A stretch of 64,000 nucleotides of DNA from Larix kaempferi (taxonomy: Eukaryota; Streptophyta; Pinopsida; Pinales; Pinaceae). The notes beneath the pieces are model-generated. The model ran no database searches and was not told the origin of the DNA. It saw only the letters and a program-made list of their open reading frames with translations. Both the position numbers and the translations under genes were made by a program. The DNA lies in contig BSBM01000151.1 of NCBI GenBank assembly GCA_027924585.1, forward strand, positions 10,263,501 to 10,327,500, in the 5' to 3' direction. Within the stretch, counting starts at the first letter, position 1; every line of letters begins with the position of its first letter. Positions 53,232-64,000 of the stretch are shown here, piece after piece.

Positions 53232-55361
53232 GTTATAAATAAACTTGTTTACACTGTCTTATTAGGGCAGTTGTGTTTCCTCCTATGTTATTTCTGTTTG
53301 ATTGCATTAATTTCTTCAACAACAAACATTTGAGGCAGCTTTGCCTGGAAACTAAAATCTGCCAATGAACTGTTCCCTATGATTTCGACATAAATATTGT
53401 CATTCTAAAACTAGTATGCTATTATTGGGTATATATTTCTCTGTTTTGTTCACATTATGCTCTATTTGGCGCGTAGTGTACATGGGACAAATGTGACTTT
53501 CTTTGGCGGGATTTGATGTTGATCACTTGGTGCTATGACATTCTAGACTCAGTTTCCAGCGTTGCTCAAAGCATCGACAAGAATAACGAGAGTATGTTTC
53601 CGTGGGAAGAAATCTGCTGCTATCCCATACTCCAAAACTTTATAGGTTTCATCCATTTTTCCATCTTACAAAGCTCATTTATGAGTTTATTATAAGTAAA
53701 ATTATCTAGAGAAACCCTATTTTGAGTTTAATTGAAGAATTCCATTTCAATTGCAACAAACTTTCCTCTCCAAAAGAAACGAATGGCCACATTGATAGTG
53801 ATCATGTCCAGGAATTCTTTTATTTTGTTTTCCTTGACATCACCCACGGTAGTGTCCATAGCATTGTTTAGGAAAGAAACTAGGTTGACTGTAGGTTGAG
53901 AAACAACTTATAAATGAAGTTAGATTGAGACCCCAATGACCTTTCCCGTGCAAAACTGGTATGCAATTATAAGCTATTACGACAGTGTCGTATCCCTATG
54001 ATGGGACTTTTTTTACATCAGTACTTTCTATTGCCATGTGTGGGTTTTGTGAATAATCCCACATTGGTATTGATTATGAGACAAATTTGGTTTATGAGTC
54101 ATTACCTGCACCAAAATATTTGTCAATATGGAATCTAGCTTGGAGGTGCAAGTCCCTTCCTGGGTTGATGTGTTAGCATCCTCCCTCACTGCAGTGCTAA
54201 CATTGTTGGTCATTTTGGTGTCATGCCTTGTAGGCCCTCTAGGGATTGTTGTTGTTATCTATCTGATGTCCATAATTACAATCTATAAGCTACTACTACA
54301 GTTGTACATCCCCATGATGGGATTTCGTTCCACACTAATAATTCCTTATGTCCTCTCTAATCCCTAGCAGGTCTGATAACATTCCCAAATAAATGGAGTT
54401 GACTTTTGATAATGTTAATGCCATCTCATGTGAATCCACTAGGGTTGAAGTTATTTTTTTAGAACTAAAGAGTACAACAAAATGACCTTTTTATTTTAAA
54501 GAGTTGTTATAAGGGTCACTTGAAACAATGGTGTCATGAGACACTTTTGGATCAATGGTAACAGTTACCTTACAATATTATAGTCCAAACACCAATTCTC
54601 TCAAACTGTCATCTATGATAGATCAGATGCACATCTAGCATTTTCTCAATTGAGAACTTAGTTTTATGGAAATGGTAGTGCAGAAGAAGGAAAGTTGAAA
54701 TATTTCTTTTAATTGCTATAAGAAGCAGTCAGTGTTTCCATAGAGTGATGTGTACCTTATTGGTTATCTGATGGTAGCTGAACGACTGAGTTGCCCTCCA
54801 TATGTTTTTGACACTGTGAAATAGATTTCAGTGGGACAGTATGAGGCCAAAACAACTTTAGATGCACATTTAAATGACAGACTCGTGAAAAAAAGAACTC
54901 AAAACTAGAAAAAGGTATAGGAAGCCTAAGAAAAGATAACATAATTGCAAGGAAATTTAATTTAGAATCAATAAACAAAGGAGGAATTGGGCCAAGGGTA
55001 AAAATGAACATACTATTATCACAACCAGAAGAAATACTCTAAGATACAAACTTTATGAAAACCAAGAAAATATAGTCCCAAACTAAACTAAAGCAAAAGA
55101 TCTTAAATATAGAAAGTAAATATATTGAAACTTTTCGCTTCAGGCGTATCATTGGAAAACATATTTCATTGTTTTGAAGTTAGATAACATCTTGGGATTG
55201 CCAGAATTTTTATGTCCAAGGAGATCAATGTCAAGCAGGATGAGATCTAGATAAAAAATTTCCTAGTTCCAGTGCAAAAGTTTTGTTTACTTGTTGAATT
55301 CTACAACAGTAGACAAAAAAAAATGTCAAAATGGCTGGTGGCTTGGTTTGATATGACTAAA
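53232..55361. other. Intergenic DNA, nothing certain
   Basis: AT-rich, with diverged internal repeats (CCCCATGATGGGATTT near 54311 and CCCTATGATGGGACTT near 53993). The 54128-54367 frame is hydrophobic but unrecognised. Confidence 0.4.
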
Positions 55362-55613
55362 GTGGGACAGTTATAACTCAAACATTATGGAGTACAGGGT
55401 ACAACACATGGAAGTAGTATATGATGTGAGACTTGAATCAAACAATAGAGAGATTCATCAAATGAAGGCGTATATTGAGATGGACTACCTTTTTCCTAGC
55501 ACATTCCAACTTATGCTAAAAAGGATTAAATCTCTCTACTCATAAATGGCAATGGAATCCCTTAAACAAAGTTGATGTTGATTTTGCAGGACTTTGAAGA
55601 TCATAGTTTTGAA
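55362..55613. repeat. About 252-bp segment, first copy of a direct duplication
   Basis: AGTGGGACAGTTAT to GAAGATCATAGTTTTGAAA recurs at 55945-56199, roughly 80% identical by eye. Confidence 0.8.
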
Positions 55614-55944
55614 ATACACCAAATACTTATATAACATTTAGATTCTTTGTATCAGTACAATTCAATTACATATAGGTCCATAATGACATTGACAGTAGTT
55701 ATATTATATTGGACTCACGCTTTTTGTTCTATATTTGAAATTTTGTTTGTCAATTCTCCCACACCTTGGACAAAATACTGATACTTGTAAAATATAGGTA
55801 AAATCTTAGATTACATGGTTTGGTTTGTTATTGAATAAACAATCGATATTTTTGAGGGGAAAACCAAATGAAGACAACTAAATGGCTATGGGATACATCC
55901 GTCATAAACATAGCATTTGGTTTCGTACAGACGTTATATCGCTT
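55614..55944. other. Intergenic DNA between duplicated segments
   Basis: AT-rich. Starts with ACACCAAATACTTAT, the continuation expected after the second copy, which element G separates. Confidence 0.5.
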
Positions 55945-56199
55945 AAGTGGGACAGTTATGAAATGAACATCATCAAGTACAGGCTGTAGCACATGGCAGT
56001 GGTATATGATGGGAGACATGAATCAAACATAAGAGAGATTTATCAAATGAAGGAATCTCTTGAAATGGACTGCCATTTGCTAGCACATTGCAACTTATTA
56101 TGAAAAGGATAAGATCTCTTTTCTCGTAAATGGCTATGGAATTCCTTAAATTAAACTGGTGTTAATTTTGCAGGACTTTTAAGATCATGGTTATGAAAT
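55945..56199. repeat. Second copy of the duplicated segment, cut by element G
   Basis: Matches 55362-55613 and ends at GAAAT where the 5' LTR of element G begins. In the first copy GAAAT is followed by ACACC. Confidence 0.8.
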
Positions 56200-57958
56200 T
56201 GTAATGTCCCCATTCAAATAAGTGCATAGTAAGACAATCCCATCAATCCTACTAGTTTCCTAGGTTGGATGGGCACATGTGGGATGGTAATAAGGAAGCT
56301 AATAAATGATATATAGACATTAGAAGGGTTCAAGCATTTAATAAATATGATGAATAAATAAATTCAAGAGAAATTCTAGGTGGCAAGTGGTTTTGGAGAC
56401 ATATGGAGGTGGTGGAACCCATACTAGCTTGATTTTTCAATGACACATGGCAGCTCTCTCTTGCCAATTCGAATTCATGGGAAGGTGAACACTCTTGGGT
56501 GAGTTGGTAAGTCATAACACATGGAATTGAGCATCTTAGGTCGAAATGGGATGGAATAGTAACCTCCATGGGAGAGGAAGATTCAAATTGGAGACTAGTG
56601 GACACTTGGGCTAGATTCCCTAGTTTTATGACAACAATAATGAAGCATCTATGACAAAATTCAGACCTGACTTCTTACACTTGACCATTATGACATGTCA
56701 GCCCCAAAAATAGGCTCAATTAATGCGCTCATGGATTTGGAGGAATCTAAAGAGACTCAAATTCGAATTTGGGAGAAGATGGAAGGTTGGAACTAGGAGA
56801 CAAGTGGCAAATGAGGAATATTTTCTAAATGGAAAATTATTGAATCTATTGAGAGGATTTAGACCCCTTGAAGGATAATGTTGGTTATAAAATGTAGAAA
56901 TCAAGTATGAGAATGGATTTTGATGATTTGAGAAAAATTGCATTTGTGAAGAGAGAACTAGTGGATGACTAGTTTCTTGCCTTAGCCAATTTCGAGGGTG
57001 AAAGATTCCCATCCAAGTTGGTGTTTGGAGAGGCCACTCAGGTATTTCATGGTGATTTAATGGATTTTTATTTGCAGGTAGCAGCTACAGGAAGTTTCGT
57101 GGTTTGGTTTAGTGCAGCACTTTCTCTCCACCATTTCCAATTTTGAAGGCATATTCGGGCTCCTTGAGGGATTGCGCTTTGGGTGAGATCTTGCACTCAT
57201 TGGGAGAGCTTCATATGATATTTTTCTGATTTTAATAGATTCATATCCTCTGTTCTTCATATTCAAAAACTCTCAGGTCGAAATACCCATTGAATGTATG
57301 CAAAATTATTGATTATTGAGAAAACAATGTCTGTTTCCCCAATGCTTTGATGTATGACACTATAAGGTTGATTATTTCGAATGGATGGATGATTCTATGA
57401 TATATTTGTGATTAATATACTTCCATGGATACATTATACAATTTTCATGTACTGTACTTGAGCATTTGAAGCATTTTTACTCAGTTTGTTTGTATTGAGA
57501 GGTGAAATAGTGCAATTTCCCCAAGGGTCGAATTGGGGGTTTTTGCTGTTGAATGTGAGAGAGTTAGAACAGTAGTAAAAATAAATTAATGTTGCATATG
57601 AGACCTTAATCACATACTTAACACATTACATACCTCTGTTCATAAATTCGTGGGAGTTTGGAGGCATTTGGAAGGCCATTTGCAGTGTTACCTCGGGGGG
57701 ATTTGATGCACAAATTACTAGTCAAAATTACCTATATTGATCAAAATACAAATCAAGTTTGCAGCAGTATTTGGAGGGCTATAAAACATCCCTGAACCTA
57801 ATATTCAAGTCTAAATACCATTCATACACTCCTACAGAATATTTGGGAGCATTTGGGTTGATTTGGAGGTCAAAATAGTAAAACTAGTCAAAGGTCGAAA
57901 TTGGGGAAAAAGTGGAAAAATTGGCATTTTAATAAAATTTTGAAAAAAGGTCATTACA
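56200..57958 (+). repeat. 5' LTR of element G
   Basis: 1759 bp from TGTAATGTCCCC to GGTCATTACA, an inverted-repeat end pair. A TATA-like TATAAAAT is at 56886-56893 and recurs in the 3' LTR. Confidence 0.92.
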
Positions 57959-57960
57959 AG

Positions 57961-57972
57961 TGGTATCAGAGC
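57961..57972 (+). other. Primer-binding site, initiator tRNA-Met (element G)
   Basis: TGGTATCAGAGC lies two bases after the 5' LTR. Confidence 0.92.
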
Positions 57973-57988
57973 ATGTTATTGGCACCTG

Positions 57989-60900
57989 ATGGTCTTAACA
58001 AGAAGTCAAAAGAATAATCCACCACCCTTTGAAGCAGTAGTTGAAGAGGTTTTTGTTGAAGAAGAGGTAGTAGAAGAAGAGGAGTCTTTCACTGAAAGCA
58101 TGGGTAGAGAGGAGGATGACAAATTAAAACATAAGGAGGAACTTATTGCAACCTTAGATCCATGTTTCTCTAAACTTTCAGCAAACATGGATAGGATAGG
58201 TGATAAATTGTTGCAAGGATTCGAATTGGTTATTAGCCAGCTTCAAAGCAAAGGGATAATAGGAGATAATAGTGGTTCACACTCAGGGGAAAAGATGAAA
58301 GGGAATGAGCATATTTTCTCAAGTACAGGACCTCATAATAGACCTGATGAATTTCAAATCACACAAAGGCCTACTGCACCTAAATTTTTCACACCCAAAG
58401 AAGAGCCCAATCTTGAATTGGATTACAAGAAACTAGTAAATGATTGGAATGATTTGAATGAAGAGTGTAAAAGAGGTGTACCACTCAGTGACTACATTGA
58501 TGCTATGAAAAAGATTAATAGGAAGGGAGACAATAGGAGTCCATTCCAAAAAAAAGAATTAAATAGTGCTATTGGAAAAATGTCACTTCCTACTTTTGAT
58601 GGTTCTTCTCAAAATTCTGCTAACACTTGGGTGCAAAAATTGGATGTATATTTTCAGCTAAATCCTATGTTGGAAGAGGATGCATTAAAAATGGCCATTT
58701 TGCATTTGGAAGGAGATGCCAATGAATGGTGGTTTCATGGGCTGAAAACCTTGGGTCATAATCAGGTTAAAACATATGGAGAATTTGTTGACAGGGTACT
58801 AGAAATATTTGAACAAAAAGATCCAAAATTGCCTTTCAAAGAACTAGCTCAATTGAAGCAAACTGGGTCCCCTACTGAATATATGATGGACTTTCAAAAA
58901 TTATCAGTCAAGGTGGCTGATGTATCTATGGGAAGATTAGTATTGCTGTTCACTGAAGGTTTTGCTGAACCCTTAAGAGGTTTGGTCATAGCCCACAAGC
59001 CAACTACATTAAAAGATGCAATGAGCTTGACTAGGGATCTCCAAAATGTGCTTCCTAGAACGAGATTTCCTCCTAAGCCTAGCTATAAATTTGAAAAGAA
59101 ACCTTGGAAAATGGATGGATATGATAAGAAACCTTGGCAAAGAGAGTCATTTGAGAGGAATAAAAAAGAGGGACTAAACAGGGATGAACTTAGAAAAAAG
59201 AAACTATGCTTCACATGCTTCCAACCATGGACACCAGGGCACAAATGTACCAAAGGAAAGGCTCAATACATAGAAGTATTTTCTGATAATGAGGGGTATG
59301 ATGGGGGCATGGATGAAGATGGACATATTTCAGATCAAGAAGAGGCATATGAGACAGCAGTAGAAGAGGAAAGACAAGAAGAAAATCAGCCTTCACCGGA
59401 CAAAGCAAGAATGGCAGTGCTTTCAGCAGTACCTCGCTATCATACTATCCGATGCAAAGGTGTGGTACAAGGACAAAGAACTTCAGTTTTGGTAGATGGA
59501 GGAGCCACTCATAATTTCATTGATGCAGAGATGGTAGAGAAAAGAAAGATACCTATTGAACCATTTGATGGCTTCACAGTTGTCATTCCCGGTCACAACA
59601 CAATGCAATGCAAAACATGGGTTCCAAAGCTGCAAGTCACCGTAGGTAACTATAATTTTGTTGATAGTTTTTATGTGGTTGATGTTTCTGATACTAATGT
59701 GGTTTTGGGAGTGCAATGGTTGTATTCAATAGGAGAGCATAGAGTAAATTATCAAATTCCCGAAATGAAATTCCAAGATTCAAAAGGAGTACAAAGAGTT
59801 GTGAGAGGGCAACACACTTATCCAAATCAAGTAGTGACTTGCAATAGCATGAGATCTATATTGAGGCATGTGGATATAGAATGGGCTGCTGAATGTCATA
59901 TTACATCTCCCAAGCCAACTATAAATATTGTCAAACACCCAAAGGAGATAGAGAGACTTTTGCAAAAATATGAAAAGGTTTTTAGAGACCTTCCACATTG
60001 TAGGCCACCGGATAGGGGGGTTGAGCACAGTATTGTTTTGGAGGAGGGTAATTCACCCATTCAGATACCACCTTATAGACATCCTAAAAGGTTTAGAGAT
60101 GATATTGAAAAAGCTATCCAAGAACTCCTAGAGTTGGGACTCATTAGACCAAGCTCTAGCCCTTATGCTTCTTCAGTAGTGCTAGTGAAGAAAAAAGATG
60201 GAACATTGAGAATGTGCATAGATTTTAAAGCCTTGAACAAAAAGACTATAAAGAATAGGTATCCTATTCCTAGGATTGATGAGCTCATGGATGAGCTGCA
60301 TGGGGCCAAATACTTCTCAAAAATTGACCTTAGATCAGGGTATCACCAAATTCGAATGAAAGATGAAGATGTGCAAAAGACCGCTTTTCGAAGTCATTTT
60401 GGCCACTTTGAATTTCTTGTCATGCCTTTTGGGTTAACCAATGCTCCAGCCACCTTTCAAGAATGTATGAATAGGATATTTTGCAAGCAACTAAGAAGGT
60501 TTGTTTTGGTTTTCTTTGATGATATTCTCATTTACAGTAAAACATGGGAAGAGCATTTGCAACAGTTAGAGATTGTGTTGAAAATCTTGCAAGAAGAGTC
60601 CTTATTTGCTAAATTATCAAAATGTGAATTTGGAATGAAAGAACTACTGTATCTTGGGCACATTATTGGGCAAGAAGGAGTGAAGGTACGCATGGAAAAA
60701 ATCAGGGCTATTTTGGAATGGCCATTACCAAAAAATATTACCGAATTGAGAGGCTTTATTGGCATATGCACCTACTACAGAAAATTTGTGAAAGGGTTCT
60801 CCAAGTTGACTTCTCCACTCACTGATTTGACTAAGAAGAATGCTTTCAAGTGGGATGAAGAGGCTGAAAAGGCCTTCCAAAAAATGAAAGAGGTAATGAG

Positions 60901-61477
60901 TAGTTGTCCCATACTTGCACTTCCTGATTTTACTAAACCTTTTGTTGTGGAATGTGATGCTTCAGGTGGAGGAATAGGTGCTGTCCTAAAGCAAGGCCAA
61001 CACCCCATAGCCTTTGAGAGCAGAAAGTTCCAACCTCATGAAAAAATTTACTCCATCTATGATAAAGAAATGCTGGCCATTATGCATGCATTGGCCAAAT
61101 TCAGACAATACTTGGTGGGCAACAAGTTTGTGGTGAAAACTTACCACAATAGTCTAAGACACTTTCTCACCCAAAAAGATCTAAATGAAAGGCAACAAAA
61201 GTGGGTAAGCAATATTGAAGCTTATGATTTTGATATTGAATATGTCAAAGGAAAGAATAATATAGTAGCAGATGCTTTGTCAAGAAGGCCTTCTTTTTCT
61301 CTCATGGATATTTCCAAGGATTGGAAAAACATACTACTAGTTGAATATGCCAAATACAAATTTGCTTGTGATGTGTTGGATGGAATCAAAGGGGATGATA
61401 ATTATAGGATTTTGAATGGGATGATATATTATAAGGGAAGAATTTATTTAGTTCATAACTCCAAGCTCAAGTACTGA
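57989..61477 (+). CDS. gag-pol: gag-pol of element G up to the integrase zinc domain
   Basis: Opens at ATG 57989, 17 bases after the primer site, and is open for 1162 codons. Order: an acidic N-terminus (residues 15-60); a capsid domain (about 195-330, with LHLEGDANEWWFHGL); a nucleocapsid knuckle-like CFTCFQPWTPGHKC (about 408); an aspartic protease with LVDGGATHNFID (about 501); RT with MCIDFKALNKKTIKN and a catalytic FFDD (about 841); RNase H with ECDASGGGIGAVL and a TYH sequence at residue 1052. TYH is normally TDH; the change GAC to TAC removes a catalytic Asp. It then ends in TGA (61475) just before the integrase HHCC motif. The frame continues, so this stop is a mutation, not a gene end. 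Confidence 0.93.
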   Translation: MVLTRSQKNNPPPFEAVVEEVFVEEEVVEEEESFTESMGREEDDKLKHKEELIATLDPCFSKLSANMDRIGDKLLQGFELVISQLQSKGIIGDNSGSHSGEKMKGNEHIFSSTGPHNRPDEFQITQRPTAPKFFTPKEEPNLELDYKKLVNDWNDLNEECKRGVPLSDYIDAMKKINRKGDNRSPFQKKELNSAIGKMSLPTFDGSSQNSANTWVQKLDVYFQLNPMLEEDALKMAILHLEGDANEWWFHGLKTLGHNQVKTYGEFVDRVLEIFEQKDPKLPFKELAQLKQTGSPTEYMMDFQKLSVKVADVSMGRLVLLFTEGFAEPLRGLVIAHKPTTLKDAMSLTRDLQNVLPRTRFPPKPSYKFEKKPWKMDGYDKKPWQRESFERNKKEGLNRDELRKKKLCFTCFQPWTPGHKCTKGKAQYIEVFSDNEGYDGGMDEDGHISDQEEAYETAVEEERQEENQPSPDKARMAVLSAVPRYHTIRCKGVVQGQRTSVLVDGGATHNFIDAEMVEKRKIPIEPFDGFTVVIPGHNTMQCKTWVPKLQVTVGNYNFVDSFYVVDVSDTNVVLGVQWLYSIGEHRVNYQIPEMKFQDSKGVQRVVRGQHTYPNQVVTCNSMRSILRHVDIEWAAECHITSPKPTINIVKHPKEIERLLQKYEKVFRDLPHCRPPDRGVEHSIVLEEGNSPIQIPPYRHPKRFRDDIEKAIQELLELGLIRPSSSPYASSVVLVKKKDGTLRMCIDFKALNKKTIKNRYPIPRIDELMDELHGAKYFSKIDLRSGYHQIRMKDEDVQKTAFRSHFGHFEFLVMPFGLTNAPATFQECMNRIFCKQLRRFVLVFFDDILIYSKTWEEHLQQLEIVLKILQEESLFAKLSKCEFGMKELLYLGHIIGQEGVKVRMEKIRAILEWPLPKNITELRGFIGICTYYRKFVKGFSKLTSPLTDLTKKNAFKWDEEAEKAFQKMKEVMSSCPILALPDFTKPFVVECDASGGGIGAVLKQGQHPIAFESRKFQPHEKIYSIYDKEMLAIMHALAKFRQYLVGNKFVVKTYHNSLRHFLTQKDLNERQQKWVSNIEAYDFDIEYVKGKNNIVADALSRRPSFSLMDISKDWKNILLVEYAKYKFACDVLDGIKGDDNYRILNGMIYYKGRIYLVHNSKLKY

Positions 61478-62779
61478 ATTTTGTAAGAAGCACATGATTC
61501 CCCACTAGCGGGCCATCCGGGGATCTTCAAAACTTATAGACAGTTGAGGCAAAGATTTTTTTGGAAGGGGATGAAGGAAGATGTTCAGAAGTATGTGAAT
61601 GAATGTAAAGCATGTCAACAAAACAAATCAGAACTTACATGTCCAGCCGGCCTATTACAACCATTGCCCATTCCGGAGCAAAAATGGGACAGTATTTCCA
61701 TGGATTTCATCACCGGATTGCCTAAATCCTTGGGTAAGGATTGTATCTATGTGGTAGTTGATAGGTTGACAAAATTTGCTCATTTTTTTGCTGTTACATC
61801 ATCTTTTAGTGCTGCACAAGTGGCTGATATTTTTTTCAAAGAAATCTTCAGATTGCATGGGCTTCCCAAGAGCATTGTCAATGATAGAGATAGTAGATTC
61901 ATGGGTGCTTTTTGGAAAGAAATTTTTAGATTGGTAGGCACTCAATTGACTCCAAGTACCAGCTATCATCCAAAAACTAATGGACAAACAGAGAGGGTAA
62001 ACCAATGGTTGGAAGGATACCTAAGAAACTATGTGGGAGGGCAGCAAAAAGCATGGGCAAAATGGCTACACTTGGGTGAGTTTTGCTACAACACCACTTA
62101 TCATATGTCAATAGGAATGTCTCCTTTCAAAGAATTATATGGTTATGATGCACTTACATTTGCTGACATTATATTTGGTGATAGTAGAGCCCCAAAGGCT
62201 AAAGATTGGGTGGAAGAGAGCCAAGAAATTTTAAAGCTTTTGAAAGACAATTTGCAGGTTGCTCAAAATCAGCAAAAACAATATGCTGATAGACATAGAG
62301 AAGAGAGAACCTTTCAATTCAATGATTTAGTATATTTAAGGTTGCAGCCCTATAAACAAACATCTCTCAAAAATAATGGAGCAGAAAAATTAAAACCAAG
62401 GTACTATGGGCCATACAAGGTAGTGCGGAAGGTTGGAGAAGTAGCATATGAACTAGAACTTCCGGAAGGGAGTAAAATCCACAATGTATTTCATGTTTCT
62501 TGTCTTAAGAAATCTCTTGGTCAGCAAATCATCACTTCAGAAATACTTCCTCCTTTGGATGATGAAGGTCATCTCACACTTGTTCCGGAAAAGATTTTGA
62601 AGACACGGGAAAGAAGGTTGAGGAGTAGAATCATCAAAGAATATTTAGTGCAATGGAAGGACTTACGAAATGAAGATGCCACATGGGAAGAGGAGAATAT
62701 TTTGCAGCATCCAAATTTGAAATTGCTTGAGGACAAGCAATCTTGGGTGGGGAGGACTGTAATGTCCCCATTCAAATAA
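61478..62779 (+). CDS. pol: Integrase and chromodomain of element G
   Basis: Same frame as gag-pol, after stops TGA 61475 and TAA 61484; open from 61487 to TAA 62779. Zinc-binding domain (AHDSPLAGH to CKACQQNK), catalytic core with Asp in MDFITGLP, Asp in NDRDSRF and Glu in NGQTERVNQ, a GPY-type module (RYYGPYKVVRKVG), and a C-terminal chromodomain (LVPEKILKTRERRLRSR, then EYLVQWKDLRNEDATWEEEN). The chromodomain binds modified histones and can steer integration to heterochromatin in chromoviruses. The last 7 codons and stop lie inside the 3' LTR. Confidence 0.92.
62745..62756 (+). other. Polypurine tract of element G
   Basis: GGGTGGGGAGGA immediately precedes the 3' LTR and lies within the pol frame. 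Confidence 0.85.
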
Positions 62780-64000
62780 GTGCATAGTAAGACAATCCCA
62801 TCAATCCTACTAGTTTCCTAAGTTGGATGGGCACATGTGGGATGGTAATAAGGAAGATAATAAATGATATTTAGACATTATAAGGGTTCAAGCATTTAAT
62901 AAATATGATGAATAAATAAATTCAAGAGAAATTCTAGGTGGCAAGTGGTTTTGGAGACATATGGAGGTGGTGGGACCCACACTAGCTTGATTTTTCAATG
63001 ACACATGGTAGCTCTCTCTTGCCAATTCAAATTCATGGGAAGGTGAACACTCTTGGGTGATTTGGTAAGTCATAACACATGGAATTGAGCATCTTAGGTC
63101 GAAATGGGATGGAATAGTAACCTCCATGGGAGAGGAAGAGTCAAATTGGAGACTAGTGGACACTTGGGCTAGATTCCCTAGTTTTATGACAACAATAATG
63201 AAGCATCTATGAAAAAATTCAGACCTGACTTCTTACACCTGACCATTATGACATGTCAGCCCCAAAAATAGGCTCAAGGAATGCGCTCATGGAGTTGGAG
63301 GAATCTAAAGAGACTCAAATTCGAATTTGGGAGAAGATGGAAGGTTGGAACTAGGAGACAAGTGGCAAATGAGGAATATTTTCTAAATGGAAAATTATTG
63401 AATCTATTGAGAGGATTTAGACCCCTTGAAGGCTAATGTTGGTTATAAAATGTAGAAATCAAGTATGAGAATGGCTTTTGATGATTTGAGAAAAATTGCA
63501 TTTGTGAAGAGAGAACTAGTGGATGACTAGTTTCTTGCCTTAGCCAATTTCGAGGGTGAAAGATTCCCATCCAAGTTGGTGTTTGGAGAGGCCACTCAGG
63601 TCTTTCATGGTGCTTTAATGGAGTTTTATTTGCAGGTAGCAGCTACAGGAAGTTTCGTGGTTTGGTTTAGTGCAGCACTTTCTCTCCACCATTTCCAATT
63701 TTGAAGGCATATTCGAGCTCCTTGAGGGATTGCGCTTTGGGTGAGATATTGCACTCATTGGGAGAGCTTCATATGATATTTTTCTGATTGTAATAGATTC
63801 ATATCCTCTTTTCTTCATATTCAGAAACTCTCAGGTCGAAATACCCATTGAATATATGCAAAATTATTGATTAATGAGAAAACAATGTCCGTTTCCCCAA
63901 TGCTTTGATGTATGACACTATAAGGTTGATTATTTCGAATGGATGGATGATTCTCTGATATATTTGTGATTAATATACTGCCATGGATATATTCTACAAG
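62758..64000 (+). repeat. 3' LTR of element G (partial)
   Basis: Aligns base for base with 56200-57442 at an offset of 6558, without indels seen. The window ends about 516 bp before the expected LTR end. Confidence 0.93.

Larger units (their letters stand above)
56200..64000 (+). mobile_element. Element G: Ty3/gypsy chromovirus, 3' LTR cut by the window
   Basis: 5' LTR of 1759 bp, initiator tRNA-Met primer site, a single gag-pol frame ending in a chromodomain, polypurine tract, and 1243 bp of 3' LTR. About 32 differences between LTRs over the visible 1243 bp. Two adjacent stops and one RNase H active-site change break an otherwise complete polyprotein. The left target duplication should be GAAAT. 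Confidence 0.92.

Overview
This is plant nuclear DNA made almost entirely of transposable elements. LTR retrotransposons with plant-type primer-binding sites (initiator tRNA-Met, tRNA-Asp) and plant lineages (Athila/Tat-like, chromovirus, copia-like) fill about 54 kb. Relics of plant nuclear genes lie in between: 20S proteasome alpha-5, a VAR2-type FtsH protease, a QUA2/PMT-type methyltransferase and an AAA-ATPase. No intact host gene is visible. The nesting depth suggests a large, repeat-rich genome, possibly a gymnosperm, but that is inference.

Layout. (1) 1-4357: element Z, minus strand, partial, with its 5' LTR at 2912-4357 and a tandem-repeat leader at 1846-2750. (2) 4358-33252: a decayed Ty3/gypsy element A cut into three pieces. 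They are gag-RT-RNase H (4358-6905), the integrase core (20169-21081), and the integrase tail plus a post-pol ORF (31237-33252). Element B (6906-20168, TSD AGATC) is an Athila/Tat-like retrotransposon with near-complete pol. Element C (21082-31236, TSD CCTGG) is a young element that keeps gag and protease but has no RT or integrase. (3) 33253-37303: non-autonomous copia-like element D with an unusual repeat-bearing ORF. A solo LTR (35219-36171, TSD CACCG) splits it, and element F truncates it. (4) 37304-41049: element F, minus strand, a truncated relative of C. (5) 41050-56199: non-LTR DNA holding an inverted-repeat element, three tandem copies of a proteasome alpha-5 exon, fragments of at least four other gene families with introns retained, a SINE and several diverged duplications. 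(6) 56200-64000: chromovirus G with 5' LTR, gag-pol-chromodomain and most of the 3' LTR.

Order of events from nesting and by-eye LTR divergence: A is oldest. Z, B, C and D inserted into A; the solo LTR and F inserted into D. The LTRs of C differ at about 4 of 706 sites plus a 20-bp indel, those of B at about 24 of 1422, and those of G at about 32 of the 1243 sites present.

The most interesting signal is in element B. Two in-frame stop codons, one between a leader ORF and gag (9014) and one in the post-pol ORF (16581), each sit in an exact UAG-CAR-YYA context, the tobamovirus-type readthrough signal. Also notable are the RT-less but translatable elements C and D, and the cluster of intron-bearing gene fragments, which looks like DNA-mediated gene capture.
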